A DNA stretch of 64,000 nt from the NCBI RefSeq assembly GCF_050613145.1, contig NZ_CP192507.1:1922001-1986000 (forward strand), read 5' to 3'. The notes under the pieces are model-generated. The model did not search any database, was not told where the DNA came from, and was given only the letters and a program-made list of their open reading frames with translations. This document shows, in pieces, positions 16,810 to 26,517 of the stretch (positions are counted from its first letter, which is position 1; each line of letters begins with the position of its first letter). A program made the translations under genes and the position numbers. The DNA comes from Lysinibacillus_B sp050613145 (GTDB taxonomy: Bacteria > Bacillota > Bacilli > Bacillales_A > Planococcaceae).

Positions 16810-18798
16810 CTATAGTTTAAATCGACTTACGGCCGTAGCGAGTTCGTTGCTTAAGTTGTTTAATTGTTCCGAAGCAATGGCAACGGAGTGAATCGCTGTC
16901 AGTTGCTCATTTGAAGTGGCACTTACTTCTTGGCAGGCAGCAGCTGATGTTTGGGCATTTGCAGCCATTTTTTCAATAGTCTGTAGCACTTCATCTTTGT
17001 AGCGATTGACGCCATCTATTTCGTGGTGAACGGCTACAAACGATTCATTAATACGATCAATACAATTTGCTAAATTCGTAAATAGGTTACTTGTATTTTC
17101 AACAATATTATTCGATTCATTAAATGTCTGTTGCATATCATTCATACGCTGAGAGACAATCTGGGACTCCTGTTGAAGCTGTGTAATTGTCTGTTTCACT
17201 TGTTCTGTTGCGTCAGCAGATTGTTCAGCTAGCTTTCGTACTTCATTGGCTACAACAGCAAACCCCTTACCATGTTCCCCAGCACGAGCCGCCTCAATCG
17301 ATGCGTTTAAGGCAAGTAAGTTTGTTTGAGCCGAAATGGCACTAATCGTATTCATAATAGAATCGATGGAGCCAATTTTATGCTCTAATGCAGTAATGAC
17401 CGTACCCATTTGTTGTAATTCTTGCTCTGAATGTGCAAAGCTTGTTAGAAGAAGCCCCATTTTTTCACGACCCCCTTCATTTAATTCGCCAGCTTCAGCA
17501 GTAATAGCCTCGGTAGCGTGAGAGCGTTCGTTTATGTTGTGAATTTTTTCGGCTAATGTCGTAGATTGGTCTGTAACTGCTTCAGCATTGGTAGAAGATT
17601 CTGATGCACCGATCGCAATTTCATTGACCGCGGATGAAACTTCGATTGCAGATGCGCTTGTTTCTTCCGCCATTGCACTTAAATGATGCGAACGTTCCTC
17701 TACATTAGCAGATGAATTTTTTACGACTTGAATAATATTTTTCATATGATGAATCATGTCGTTAAAATGATGTGCGAGGCGACCGATTTCATCGCGACTT
17801 TTTACATCAATATGTACGGTTAAATCACCGTCTGATACGCGCTCCATTAATGTGCCGAGCGTATAAAGCGGTTTAATAATACGTGAAATGAAAAAGTACA
17901 GTACAACAAATGTGACGACTAAAATCAAAATGGTAATAATGAAAATAATTTTTTGAATATCTTTCGCGACCGTTTGTAACTGATCAATCGTGTAAATCGC
18001 ACCTACTGTCCAATTTAAGTCAGGAATCTTTTGATAAATAATGATTCGATCTTCGCCGTCAATTGTTGATTCTAATTTATTCGTGTCGTTTGTATTTTTC
18101 ATTTGCTGGACAAAGTCATAGTTTGCGAGGCTCGCACCGGCTAGGGTAGGGTGTGCAACAGCTATAGCGTTGTCATCTAATATAAACGGATAGCCTTCAT
18201 AACCTATTTCAAGTGCAGATACCATGTTTGTTAAGCTTTCTAGTAAAATGTCGACCCCTAGTACACCGATAAGTTCGTTTCCAGCATAAACCGCTTTCGA
18301 ACCAGTGATGGCATATTGACCTGTCGCCGCATCAATATATGGGTCGGACCATGTAACAACAGATGGATTAGCCATGCTATCGATATACCAACTACGAGTA
18401 GTCGCATCGACGTCTTTAATGCCATCAAAATGTGGTTCAAATAAAATGTGATCTGCCTGTGCAAAATAAATGCCTGAAGCTTCCCCGTAGTGATGCATAA
18501 ATGTCGCGAACTCTGTACGAAGTGTTTTGTCTGCTTCGTCAAATAACACTTCATTTTCTTTGAAATAGGTAATGACTTCATCTGATTCCGCATATGTAAG
18601 CAATACTTTTTCATAAATACCAAGTGCTGTTGTGACGTTATTTGAAAGTTGGTCGACAAGCGATTTGCTTTGTTCGACAACGCTTTCTTCTGTTTTGTTT
18701 GTAATAATAATGGAACTAATTGAAGCTAAGGAACTTAATCCAATCACGACAATTAAAATAACAATACCTATAATTTTCCATTTGACGGATAATTTCAT
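16810..18798 (-). CDS. Methyl-accepting chemotaxis protein with extracellular cache sensor
   Basis: A 662-residue transmembrane chemoreceptor. Its parts in order are a first membrane helix (about 6-28), an outer sensor of about 240 residues with the dCache pattern (TRSWYIDSMANPSVVTWSDP, then GVLGVDILLE), a second helix (IIFIITILILVVTFVVLYFF), a HAMP domain and a signalling hairpin with the tip ISAQTNLLALNASIEAARAG. Such sensors bind amino acids or organic acids; the ligand is unknown. ATG at 18798 follows a G5 run eight bases away. The ORF extends to 18822 but lacks a site there. Monocistronic. Confidence 0.92.
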   Translation of the reverse strand: MKLSVKWKIIGIVILIVVIGLSSLASISSIIITNKTEESVVEQSKSLVDQLSNNVTTALGIYEKVLLTYAESDEVITYFKENEVLFDEADKTLRTEFATFMHHYGEASGIYFAQADHILFEPHFDGIKDVDATTRSWYIDSMANPSVVTWSDPYIDAATGQYAITGSKAVYAGNELIGVLGVDILLESLTNMVSALEIGYEGYPFILDDNAIAVAHPTLAGASLANYDFVQQMKNTNDTNKLESTIDGEDRIIIYQKIPDLNWTVGAIYTIDQLQTVAKDIQKIIFIITILILVVTFVVLYFFISRIIKPLYTLGTLMERVSDGDLTVHIDVKSRDEIGRLAHHFNDMIHHMKNIIQVVKNSSANVEERSHHLSAMAEETSASAIEVSSAVNEIAIGASESSTNAEAVTDQSTTLAEKIHNINERSHATEAITAEAGELNEGGREKMGLLLTSFAHSEQELQQMGTVITALEHKIGSIDSIMNTISAISAQTNLLALNASIEAARAGEHGKGFAVVANEVRKLAEQSADATEQVKQTITQLQQESQIVSQRMNDMQQTFNESNNIVENTSNLFTNLANCIDRINESFVAVHHEIDGVNRYKDEVLQTIEKMAANAQTSAAACQEVSATSNEQLTAIHSVAIASEQLNNLSNELATAVSRFKL

Positions 18799-18975
18799 CC
18801 ATCTTGCCCCCTTTTTTAACATAACGATACTTATTCTAACACTTTAGGATTTTTAGTAAAGGATAAATCGGTCTTTTGTCTGTAAATTGATTGTATGAAA
18901 TATTGAAACTTTTGGGGGAGAAGTTCGTATGGTAAAGTAAGGGTAAGCCTTTAACTGTAGAACGGAGGAATTGTA

Positions 18976-20136
18976 ATGACTGAAATGAAAAATCCACTCT
19001 TTGACGATTTGGATGCAAGAACGTCAACACCAGAACAACCAAAACAGGAAGTAATGGAAGCTACACCAACACAATTAGTATCGAATGAGGAATTATCACA
19101 AATTCGACAACGACAAATCAAACTAAAAACGGAGCCCCGTGTTTTACAGCTAGCTGACAAAATTGATGTAAATAATCAAATTGCTGTACTAGAGTTTGGG
19201 AAAGAAACAGCGAAGGGGATTTCTACATTTTCTGATCGTATGTTAGCGACAATTAAGACAAGTAATCTTGAAAAATCAAGTACGCTGTTAAATAACTTGA
19301 ATAAAATTATGGACCGCTTTGATCCAAAAGAGTTTATGGAAGAGGAAAAAAAGGGCGGCTTTTTAAAACGTTTATTTAATCGTAGCAAAGAACAATTAGA
19401 ACGTATTTTAGCGAAATACGATAGTATGAGTAAAGAAGTGGACGCTGTTCATACGGAAATTCAAAAGTATGAAATCGAAATGAAGCGTAATACCATTGAA
19501 TTAGAGCAAATGTATGATGAAAACTTAAATTATTTCCATTCATTAAGCGAGCATGTAGCAGCGATTGATGTGAAACTAGAGCAATTACAGGCGTATTTAC
19601 CAACGATTGAAGCGAGAGGCAATGCAGGCGACCAAGAAGCATTAATGCAGGTTGATACAGTTCGTCGTAATATGGAACTGTTAGAGCAACGGAAATATGA
19701 TTTAGAAATGGCACAGCAAGTCAGCTTCCAATCTGCGCCACAAATCCGATTGATGCAACAGGGCAATAATAACTTAATTGCTAAAATTAACTCTGCTTTT
19801 GTCACGACCATTCCAATTTTCAAACAAGGATTGATTCATGCAGTGACATTGCAGCGCCAAAAACTTGTATCAGATTCGATGGCAGAGTTAGACAAGCGTA
19901 CGAATGAAATGCTCATTCGCAATGCGGAAAATATTCGCCAAAACTCAGTAAATATTGCCCGTCAATCAGGTGCACCAAGCATTTCTGTGGAAACGATTGA
20001 AACAACGTGGCAAACAATTATGCAAGGTATTCAAGAAACAAAACAGATTCAAGCAGAAACAATGCGAAACCGTGAAGAAGGACGTAAACGCATTGAGAAA
20101 CTGCAATTAGAGTACGAGAAATTAAAGCGCATGTAA
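18976..20136 (+). CDS. telA: TelA/YaaN family protein (toxic anion resistance)
   Basis: A 386-residue soluble, mostly helical protein of the TelA family, linked to tellurite and cell-envelope stress resistance. Recognisable parts are FDPKEFMEEEKKGGFLKRLF, the coiled coil following it, RGNAGDQEALMQVDTVRRNM and TIPIFKQGLIHAVTLQRQKL. CGGAGG precedes the ATG. In Bacillus, YaaN sits beside xpaC and YceH beside ter genes. Here no XpaC, TerD or YceG homologue is next to it. Confidence 0.88.
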   Translation: MTEMKNPLFDDLDARTSTPEQPKQEVMEATPTQLVSNEELSQIRQRQIKLKTEPRVLQLADKIDVNNQIAVLEFGKETAKGISTFSDRMLATIKTSNLEKSSTLLNNLNKIMDRFDPKEFMEEEKKGGFLKRLFNRSKEQLERILAKYDSMSKEVDAVHTEIQKYEIEMKRNTIELEQMYDENLNYFHSLSEHVAAIDVKLEQLQAYLPTIEARGNAGDQEALMQVDTVRRNMELLEQRKYDLEMAQQVSFQSAPQIRLMQQGNNNLIAKINSAFVTTIPIFKQGLIHAVTLQRQKLVSDSMAELDKRTNEMLIRNAENIRQNSVNIARQSGAPSISVETIETTWQTIMQGIQETKQIQAETMRNREEGRKRIEKLQLEYEKLKRM

Positions 20137-20146
20137 TAGATAAAAC

Positions 20147-20226
20147 GGAGCTATCCCATCAGTAGGATAGCTCCTGTTATTTAATAGATTTTTTCAACGT
20201 CCTCCAGGTAGTAGGAGGATTTTTTA
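20147..20226 (+). terminator. Two consecutive hairpins after telA
   Basis: The first stem GGAGCTATCC / GGATAGCTCC (20147-20156, 20165-20174) has a weak T tail. The second TCCTCC / GGAGGA (20200-20219) is followed by six Ts. Together they form a double terminator. Confidence 0.7.
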
Positions 20227-20316
20227 TTTGCATTCATAAGCATATTGCTTTAATATAAAGTGTATTAAATTTATCGGAATTAAAGGTATTGAAAATGAGT
20301 AAAGGTTGTGACATGT

Positions 20317-21240
20317 ATGACATATGTAAAAGAAAAAGCGAAACGTTACTTAACGAATTTTAATCGATTACCTTCATTAACGACAATGACGCCGCAAAGA
20401 GCGAGAGCATTGCGAGCAGCATTGCCACCAGCTACTGTTAAAACAGGTACGGTAGCTACGATTGAAGATCGAACAATTACAGCAAGAGACGGTGCAAACA
20501 TTCCAATCCGTATTTATACACCAAAAGGGGATGGACCTTTCCCAATTATTATTTATTATCACGGTGGCGGTTGGGTACTAAACGACTTAAGTACATGTCA
20601 TGCAAGCTGTACATTACTTGCAGAGAAGACAAAATCTATTGTCGTATCTGTGGAGTATCGCTTAGCTCCAGAGTTTAAATTTCCAATTCCGCTACATGAT
20701 GCATATGATGCGTTCACGTGGGTAAAAAGTGAGGTAACACAACTACAAGGAAATGGTGTTATTGCAGTAGCTGGAGATAGCGCGGGAGGCAATTTAGCTA
20801 CTTGTGTGGCACTGTTAGCGAAAGAACAACATCTAAGCATTGATGCACAAATTTTACTGTATCCCGTGACGAATTTATCTTATGAAAGTGACTCATATGA
20901 AACCTATGCAACGGGTTTTGGACTGGACCGTGATGTGATGAAATGGTTTGGTCAGTATTATATTCGAACAGAAGCAGACGCTAAAAATCCACTAATCGCA
21001 CCGCTTCATGGAAAGTTAGCCGGCTTACCACCAACATTTCTATTAGTTGCAGAAAATGATGTATTACGTGATGAAGGATTACTTTATGGCAAAAAATTAG
21101 CGCAATCCGGTGTAGTAGTCCAACAGTCCATTGCATCTGGACTTGTCCATAGCTTTTTTACTAAAAATGATGTGTTTGAAGAAGAAATTGATGGAACGAT
21201 TGAAGAAATCGTAAGCTTTTTAGAAACGTATGTTTATTGA
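20317..21240 (+). CDS. Alpha/beta hydrolase, hormone-sensitive-lipase family
   Basis: A cytoplasmic esterase-like enzyme of about 307 residues. The oxyanion loop is YYHGGGWVL. The catalytic serine lies in VAGDSAGGNLA, the aspartate in LVAENDVLRDEG and the histidine in SGLVHSFF, so the triad is complete. The N-terminal cap (YLTNFNRLPSLTTMTPQRAR) is normal for this family. AAAGG lies 11 bases before ATG at 20317. GTG at 20308 is in frame but almost abuts that site. Substrate is probably a short-chain ester; not determined. Confidence 0.85.
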   Translation: MTYVKEKAKRYLTNFNRLPSLTTMTPQRARALRAALPPATVKTGTVATIEDRTITARDGANIPIRIYTPKGDGPFPIIIYYHGGGWVLNDLSTCHASCTLLAEKTKSIVVSVEYRLAPEFKFPIPLHDAYDAFTWVKSEVTQLQGNGVIAVAGDSAGGNLATCVALLAKEQHLSIDAQILLYPVTNLSYESDSYETYATGFGLDRDVMKWFGQYYIRTEADAKNPLIAPLHGKLAGLPPTFLLVAENDVLRDEGLLYGKKLAQSGVVVQQSIASGLVHSFFTKNDVFEEEIDGTIEEIVSFLETYVY

Positions 21241-21306
21241 TCGAGCATGGGCATTAGTAAATATGGATAATTTTTGTTACATTATGGGGCATTCCTAAAA
21301 GTATAG

Positions 21307-21345
21307 AAAAGGCAATTCGGTTTCGACTCGAATTGCCTTTTTTAT
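21307..21345 (+). terminator. Rho-independent terminator
   Basis: The stem AAAAGGCAATTCG / CGAATTGCCTTTT is followed by TTATT. It ends the esterase transcript. Confidence 0.82.
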
Positions 21346-21496
21346 TATTGATTTTGGGGATAGGGAAAGTCAGGTTTTTTATAGCTACACGGACAAGAAA
21401 CAATGTAGAAAGATTAGTACGTAACACTTTTAGCAATCGTACCTCTTCGTTAACGGTTAAGTGCTATTAGATTTGAAGTATTAGGTGGATTACAGA

Positions 21497-21690
21497 TGTG
21501 TTGATTTTATAAATATTGATAGATGGTAAGCGTGATTTTTTAGTGGAATGGTTGATAAAAAGTGCTTGCTCGTTGATGGGAGCGGAGGCGACTCGACTCC
21601 AGCAGGAAAAGCTGAGCCCGCGGAAGGCGAGTTAGCCATAGTGGAAATCAACGTATTCCAATAAGCTTGTGAATGATAAAAGGGAAATCA
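21497..21690 (+). repeat. Interspersed intergenic repeat, copy A
   Basis: The stretch GCTTGCTCGTTGATGGGAGC and the later GTGGAAATCAACGTATTCC bracket a GC-rich core (ACTCGACTCC...AGCCCGCGGAAGGCGAGT). The same left flank (GTGTTGAT...AAATATT), bracket and right flank (CTTGT...ATAAAAGG-AAATCAA) return at 59361-59580. The core also resembles an intergenic repeat I associate with Bacillaceae genomes, with 'GGAGCGGA...CCGCGGAA...GGAAATCAACG'. It has no coding capacity. Confidence 0.65.
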
Positions 21691-21705
21691 ATACACGTAG
21701 ATGGA

Positions 21706-22086
21706 TCATTCTTTTTCATAAAAATAATCATGGAGCGGTAGCGAAAAGCCGATACTGCCAAGTGTACCCCCTAGCCATTTAGGTACAAAATCGGATAGTT
21801 CAACGTTTGTTAAATAGATCCCTTCTCGTGATAAGACCTTTTTAACAGCAGTGACAAATTCATGTAATGTAAAGGACTCTCCAAGGTTCAGTTTTTCCTC
21901 ATAATCCTTTGTTAATTGCTGTAGTAAGTAAAAGGTATGTTCGTCCATATTGGTTGAAATGACATATTGGTATATGGCATATTTTTGATGGTTAGCTGCT
22001 AAGTTTTGTAAAAGTTGAATTTGAAAATCTTGACGTGCAATTTGTTTTTCAAGTGCTTGTAGTCGTTCTTCAATCGTTCTATACAT
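21706..22086 (-). CDS. DUF1878-like small protein (YhaI type)
   Basis: A 126-residue soluble protein. It opens with a coiled coil (MYRTIEERLQALEKQIARQD) and continues with a helical part ending in WLGGTLGSIGFSLPLHDYF. This resembles the DUF1878 family, of which B. subtilis YhaI is a member; I place it by overall pattern and am only fairly sure. GAGGTG precedes the ATG. Function unknown. Confidence 0.6.
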   Translation of the reverse strand: MYRTIEERLQALEKQIARQDFQIQLLQNLAANHQKYAIYQYVISTNMDEHTFYLLQQLTKDYEEKLNLGESFTLHEFVTAVKKVLSREGIYLTNVELSDFVPKWLGGTLGSIGFSLPLHDYFYEKE

Positions 22087-22232
22087 ATATTCACCTCACT
22101 TTAGTTTTTTAGTTAAAGCACATCGGTTATGTTCTATTATATCAAAAAGGTGCTATATTTTATCTGAAATAGATGCTAGACTATGTCGAGTATAGAAATT
22201 TGAGTAATGGTTCGAGATATTGAGGTGTTTTT

Positions 22233-23126
22233 ATGGACCGACTAAAAGGAATTTTAATGATTATTATAGGATCGATATCCTGGGGAGCAACAGGTCCGAT
22301 CATGGAATGGTTATTATCTACAACAGAAATAACCCCTTCGTTTATGCTTGCTGTTCGATTAATTATTGCAGGCACATTGTTATTAGCCTTTTTACATGTA
22401 AAGGGTACAAATGTGTTTGCTATTTGGAGACAAACGGCATGGCGTAACCAGTTACTTATATTTAGTATCATCGGCATGCTAGGGCTACAGTTTACATTTG
22501 TAAAAACGATTGAAGAAAGCAATGCGATTGTTGCTACATTATTACAGTTTTTAGCGCCTATTTTTATTATACTATATGTGTCGATTGCGCATAAAAAATG
22601 GCCACCGAAAGCACAAGTGATAGGCATTATCGGTACATTGTGTGGCCTCTTTTTGCTACTGACGAATGGCTCACTCAGTTCATTAATGGTGAGTAAAACC
22701 GCACTTATATGGGGTGTTGCAGTAGGCTTTACGTATGCATTTTACACATTATATCCAGCACGTCTGATGAAAGAGTGGGGCGTATTAGTCGTTGTCGCGT
22801 GGGGATTTTTACTGAGTGGAGTCGAGCTATCTATAATAGGGAGAATTTGGGCGACAGATGAGTGGGGGTTACTTGCTAATTCAACAGTAATTTGGATGAT
22901 CTCAGGGCTTGTGATTTTTGGCACCGTTGCATTCGTGTTATTTTTAAGCAGTATGAAATATATTACGGCCATTGAAACGAGCGTGTTATCCAGCTTTGAG
23001 CCGGTAACTGCAACGATTATTTCGGTAATTTGGCTTGGTTCAGTCATGCAGATGTGGCAAGTTGTCGGCATCATGCTCATGCTTGTGTTTGTAGCGTATT
23101 TATCAATTGCTGGCAAGAAGGAATAA
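22233..23126 (+). CDS. EamA family transporter (copy 1)
   Basis: A 297-residue membrane protein with the ten-helix, two-EamA-repeat layout of the drug/metabolite transporter family. The first repeat opens with GSISWGATGPIMEWLL and contains ESNAIVATLLQFLAPIFIIL. The second contains SSFEPVTATIISVIWLG. Such proteins export metabolites or amino acids. GAGGTG precedes the ATG. It is convergent with a close paralogue at 23224-24111 (shared VATLLQFLAP/VATLLQYLAP and LFLLLTNGSLS/FFLLTNGSVS), a likely duplication followed by inversion. Substrate unknown. Confidence 0.85.
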   Translation: MDRLKGILMIIIGSISWGATGPIMEWLLSTTEITPSFMLAVRLIIAGTLLLAFLHVKGTNVFAIWRQTAWRNQLLIFSIIGMLGLQFTFVKTIEESNAIVATLLQFLAPIFIILYVSIAHKKWPPKAQVIGIIGTLCGLFLLLTNGSLSSLMVSKTALIWGVAVGFTYAFYTLYPARLMKEWGVLVVVAWGFLLSGVELSIIGRIWATDEWGLLANSTVIWMISGLVIFGTVAFVLFLSSMKYITAIETSVLSSFEPVTATIISVIWLGSVMQMWQVVGIMLMLVFVAYLSIAGKKE

Positions 23127-23152
23127 GATAGAAAATTTAATCGTTTTTTATA

Positions 23153-23189
23153 AAAAAGTGTTCAGCATCTAGGTAGCTGAACACTTTTT
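23153..23189. terminator. Bidirectional terminator between the EamA genes
   Basis: A 14-bp stem AAAAAGTGTTCAGC / GCTGAACACTTTTT with a 9-base loop has A and T runs on both sides. It serves both convergent genes. Confidence 0.85.
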
Positions 23190-23223
23190 ATTTTGAGAGG
23201 CGCAGCGGGAAATTTTACGTACT

Positions 23224-24111
23224 TCACTTTCGCACCGCTAAATAGATCATCATTAAAATAATTAATCCTGTCCCGAGCCATTGGAATGTACCGAATGGTT
23301 CGCCAAGCCATAATACAGTTGCAAGTACAGCTGTTAATGGCTCGATGTTACCAAGTAAACTCGTTTCCTTAGCTGTTAGTGTTTGCAAGCTTTCAATATA
23401 AAACCAAAATGCAAGCATTGTTCCAAAGATGACGACAATGATTAAATAAAAGATTGTCTCGCCTGTCCAAGTGGATACATTCACATCCCAAACAGGATAC
23501 ACTAGATTGATTGCGACAGCCCCGATAACCATTGCCCACCCAACAATTACAAGCGAATCGTATTTTTTTAACAGGGGAATCGCATACAACGTATAAAAAG
23601 CGAGTGTAACGCCAGCTAAAAGCCCCCATACAATAGCAGGCATCGGAACAGCGAATGCAGAAACAGAACCGTTTGTTAACAAAAAGAAGCAGCCTAATAA
23701 TGCAAGTGTTACTGTAACAAAATCTTTCCTCGTAAACGGGAATTTCTTTGTTAGCACTAACCAGACGATAATCATCACGGGTGCTAAATATTGCAATAAA
23801 GTGGCAACAGCCGCATTTCCATAATTAATACTTGCTAAATATGTATATTGAACTGCTAGCATACCAACAAGCCCGAAAATGATAAGACGAAGGGCATCAG
23901 TTTGCCAAACACGAAAGACTTGTTTGCGGTCTTTAAATATGCTTTGTGTGAGTAGTAGTAAAATGCCTCCGATTAATAATCTGATCGTCACGAGCCAACC
24001 GACCCCGACCTCAAACTTTTGGAATAATTGCTGTGACATGGTTCCCCCGATTCCCCAGAAAAAGGCCCCTAGAATCACGAGGGTAAAACCTACTAATTTA
24101 TTTTTTGCCAT
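23224..24111 (-). CDS. EamA family transporter (copy 2)
   Basis: A 295-residue ten-helix transporter, paralogous to the convergent gene at 22233-23126. The first repeat holds GAFFWGIGGTMSQQLF and NYGNAAVATLLQYLAPVMII; the second holds GNIEPLTAVLATVLWLGEPF, a classical EamA motif. AAGAGG precedes the ATG by six bases. Direction of transport and substrate are unknown. Confidence 0.85.
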   Translation of the reverse strand: MAKNKLVGFTLVILGAFFWGIGGTMSQQLFQKFEVGVGWLVTIRLLIGGILLLLTQSIFKDRKQVFRVWQTDALRLIIFGLVGMLAVQYTYLASINYGNAAVATLLQYLAPVMIIVWLVLTKKFPFTRKDFVTVTLALLGCFFLLTNGSVSAFAVPMPAIVWGLLAGVTLAFYTLYAIPLLKKYDSLVIVGWAMVIGAVAINLVYPVWDVNVSTWTGETIFYLIIVVIFGTMLAFWFYIESLQTLTAKETSLLGNIEPLTAVLATVLWLGEPFGTFQWLGTGLIILMMIYLAVRK

Positions 24112-24299
24112 AATAACCTCTTACTATATTAATATCATATCGATTGTAGCCCAACTATAGATAAATAGAAAGGAATTGTTAAATATTCTTAAACAATTCT
24201 TAAACAATATATTTAAATGCAGTATATTTATGTTAGTATAGAAAATATACAATACATACAAAAAATTGAAAATATTTTACTGAAGAGAGGGATACATCC

Positions 24300-26471
24300 T
24301 TGAAAACATATAAACAAATAGTGCATGAACAGAAGTCATTGTTTTTATATGTTTTACTCACATATATTGTAGCTGCGATAGTAATTATTTTCCGTGAATC
24401 ATTATATGGCATTTTTGGTGAACGTAATTATGTGACAATTCACCTAATTATTGAAATATTTATTTGTTTTTTCTCGTTATCCATTGCTGTACAAATTTGG
24501 TTAATTTCTAAATATAATCCGAAAAATCGCACGATTTATATGGGTGCATTATTTTTAATGACGGGGATATTAGAAGTGAATCACGCAATCGCTTATAAAG
24601 GAATGCCTTACTTTATCCAAGAAAGTGGTCCGTATCTAGCTACATGGTTTTACGTTATTCCCCGTGTAATGTTTCCATTAGGATTACTTATCGTCTTTTT
24701 ATTAGAAGAAAAAGAGGTTTCAAATAGTAGACGAGTACAATCTTATGCGCTCAGTATCATCTTTAGTCTGATCGTAATTGTTATGGTGTATATGCCAACT
24801 CAATTATTACCGGTACTTGTTGATGAAAATGGCACAACCGCATTAAAAAACAATTTACAAATGGCCGCTTTGGTTTTACAAATAGCTTTAATCGTTTTAC
24901 TAGTAAAACGATTAAAAGTTATGCCACGTCGCGCAATACTGATTATCGCTGCATCGCTTTACTTATTATGTAGCGATATTATGTTTGTCTCTTATAAGGA
25001 TGTATACGATATTTATAATTTTACAGGACATATTTTCCAACTTCTAGCGTATTTGCTCTTGTTTAAAGCGATTTATTATTTAACGGTTGAACAACCATTT
25101 AATAAATTAATGGAAGCAAATACATCATTGGAACAGTCAGAGCAAGAGATTAAACAGCTAGCGTATTACGATGAAATAACAAAACTACCAAATGAACGGT
25201 ATTTAATGGAATATTTATCTGGAAGTTTAAAACTAGGGGAGTCTCAGAAAGCACTTGTTGTTTTTGGGGTAGGAAGATATTACAGTATCAAAAATTCGCT
25301 CGGTACGAAATATACAGATAAAATGCTTGTCATGATTACAGAGCGATTACAAAAGTTTTTACCTGCAAATTATGTACTGTGCAAGCTAGCGGAAGATCGA
25401 TTTGCTATTTTTATAGAAAAACATGATGATTCTCAAAAAATTTACAAGCTTTCACAGCAATTAAAAGAGATGATGGAAGAACCTCTTGTTATCGACCATT
25501 TTGCTCTAAATAGTAATGTTGATATTGGGATTTCACTGTATCCAACAGATACGATTCATGAAGAAGATTTACTGCAATTTGCCAAGTTTGCCACACATGA
25601 AGCGAAAAAAGAGCCGGAGCGCGTAGCCTTTTATACGGTTGACATGCAAAAAGCACAGTCGAACCGCATTGTGTTAGAAAATGATTTAAAAAATGCGATT
25701 GTACGCGAGGAGCTTTTCTTAGAATATCAACCACAATTAAATTTACGCACAGGGGAGATTCGCTCGGCAGAAGCACTTATTCGTTGGCGTCATCCAAAGA
25801 GAGGATTAATTTCACCGTTTGAGTTTATTCCAATCGCTGAAGAGAGTGGTTTAATTGTTCCTATTGGCCAATGGGTACTAGAGAGAGCTTGTCGTGAAAC
25901 AGTAGCTTGGCAGCAAAAATATAAACAGCCGATGAAAGTAGCGGTTAACTTATCGATGGGGCAACTTTATCAAGATGATTTTGTTAATTTTGTAAGGCAA
26001 ACATTACAAAAAACAAAATTGAAGCCAGAATATCTTCAACTAGAAATTACTGAAAGTATGACGATGAATACAAAGCAAATTATTCCTGTACTAAAAGAGC
26101 TGAAAGAACTAGGTGTCGCCATTGCTGTTGATGATTTTGGGACAGGCTATTCATCTTTGGCCTATTTAAAAGATTTCCCAATTGATTGCTTAAAAATCGA
26201 TCGTAGTTTCATAGGGAATATTTTAGAAAATCCAAACGATGAAGCATTAGTGAGAATGATTTTATCGATGGCAAAGCATTTAAATTTAAAGGTCGTTGCA
26301 GAAGGAATTGAAACGGTTGAGCAACTAGACTATTTACTACATAGCGACTGCGATAAAATTCAAGGATACTTTATTAGTAAACCGATTTCGTATACAGCAC
26401 TTGAAACTGATTTTACAAAAATACAGCAATTCGCAGATGAGCAACTATCTAAGTTGAAAGTAAAGAATTAA
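24300..26471 (+). CDS. MASE3-GGDEF-EAL cyclic-di-GMP protein
   Basis: A 723-residue membrane protein of second-messenger signalling. Residues about 1-265 form seven or eight membrane helices with the MASE3-type phrase EVNHAIAYKGMPYFIQESGP. A GGDEF-like domain (about 285-445) follows, in which the active-site GGDEF reads AEDRF, so it is unlikely to make cyclic-di-GMP. The EAL domain (about 460-715) keeps EALIRW, LEITESM, DDFGTGYSSL, KIDRSFI and AEGIET, so phosphodiesterase activity is expected. The start is TTG at 24300 behind AGAGAGG. Monocistronic. Probably lowers c-di-GMP on a membrane-sensed signal. Confidence 0.88.
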   Translation: MKTYKQIVHEQKSLFLYVLLTYIVAAIVIIFRESLYGIFGERNYVTIHLIIEIFICFFSLSIAVQIWLISKYNPKNRTIYMGALFLMTGILEVNHAIAYKGMPYFIQESGPYLATWFYVIPRVMFPLGLLIVFLLEEKEVSNSRRVQSYALSIIFSLIVIVMVYMPTQLLPVLVDENGTTALKNNLQMAALVLQIALIVLLVKRLKVMPRRAILIIAASLYLLCSDIMFVSYKDVYDIYNFTGHIFQLLAYLLLFKAIYYLTVEQPFNKLMEANTSLEQSEQEIKQLAYYDEITKLPNERYLMEYLSGSLKLGESQKALVVFGVGRYYSIKNSLGTKYTDKMLVMITERLQKFLPANYVLCKLAEDRFAIFIEKHDDSQKIYKLSQQLKEMMEEPLVIDHFALNSNVDIGISLYPTDTIHEEDLLQFAKFATHEAKKEPERVAFYTVDMQKAQSNRIVLENDLKNAIVREELFLEYQPQLNLRTGEIRSAEALIRWRHPKRGLISPFEFIPIAEESGLIVPIGQWVLERACRETVAWQQKYKQPMKVAVNLSMGQLYQDDFVNFVRQTLQKTKLKPEYLQLEITESMTMNTKQIIPVLKELKELGVAIAVDDFGTGYSSLAYLKDFPIDCLKIDRSFIGNILENPNDEALVRMILSMAKHLNLKVVAEGIETVEQLDYLLHSDCDKIQGYFISKPISYTALETDFTKIQQFADEQLSKLKVKN

Positions 26472-26475
26472 GATT

Positions 26476-26517
26476 AAGGGGATGTCTCGAAAGTAAAAAC
26501 TTTCGGGACATCCCCTT
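26476..26517 (+). terminator. Long perfect hairpin after the EAL gene
   Basis: A 19-bp perfect stem (26476-26494 with 26499-26517) and a 4-base loop. The following tail is only modestly T-rich. A second, imperfect hairpin that also ends in GACGTCCCC lies near 26600-26627. Confidence 0.75.

Larger units (their letters stand above)
21241..21705. other. Intergenic stretch with terminator and interspersed repeat
   Basis: No gene is seen. The stretch holds the terminator at 21307-21345 and one copy of an interspersed repeat (21497-21690). The rest is AT-rich. Confidence 0.6.
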
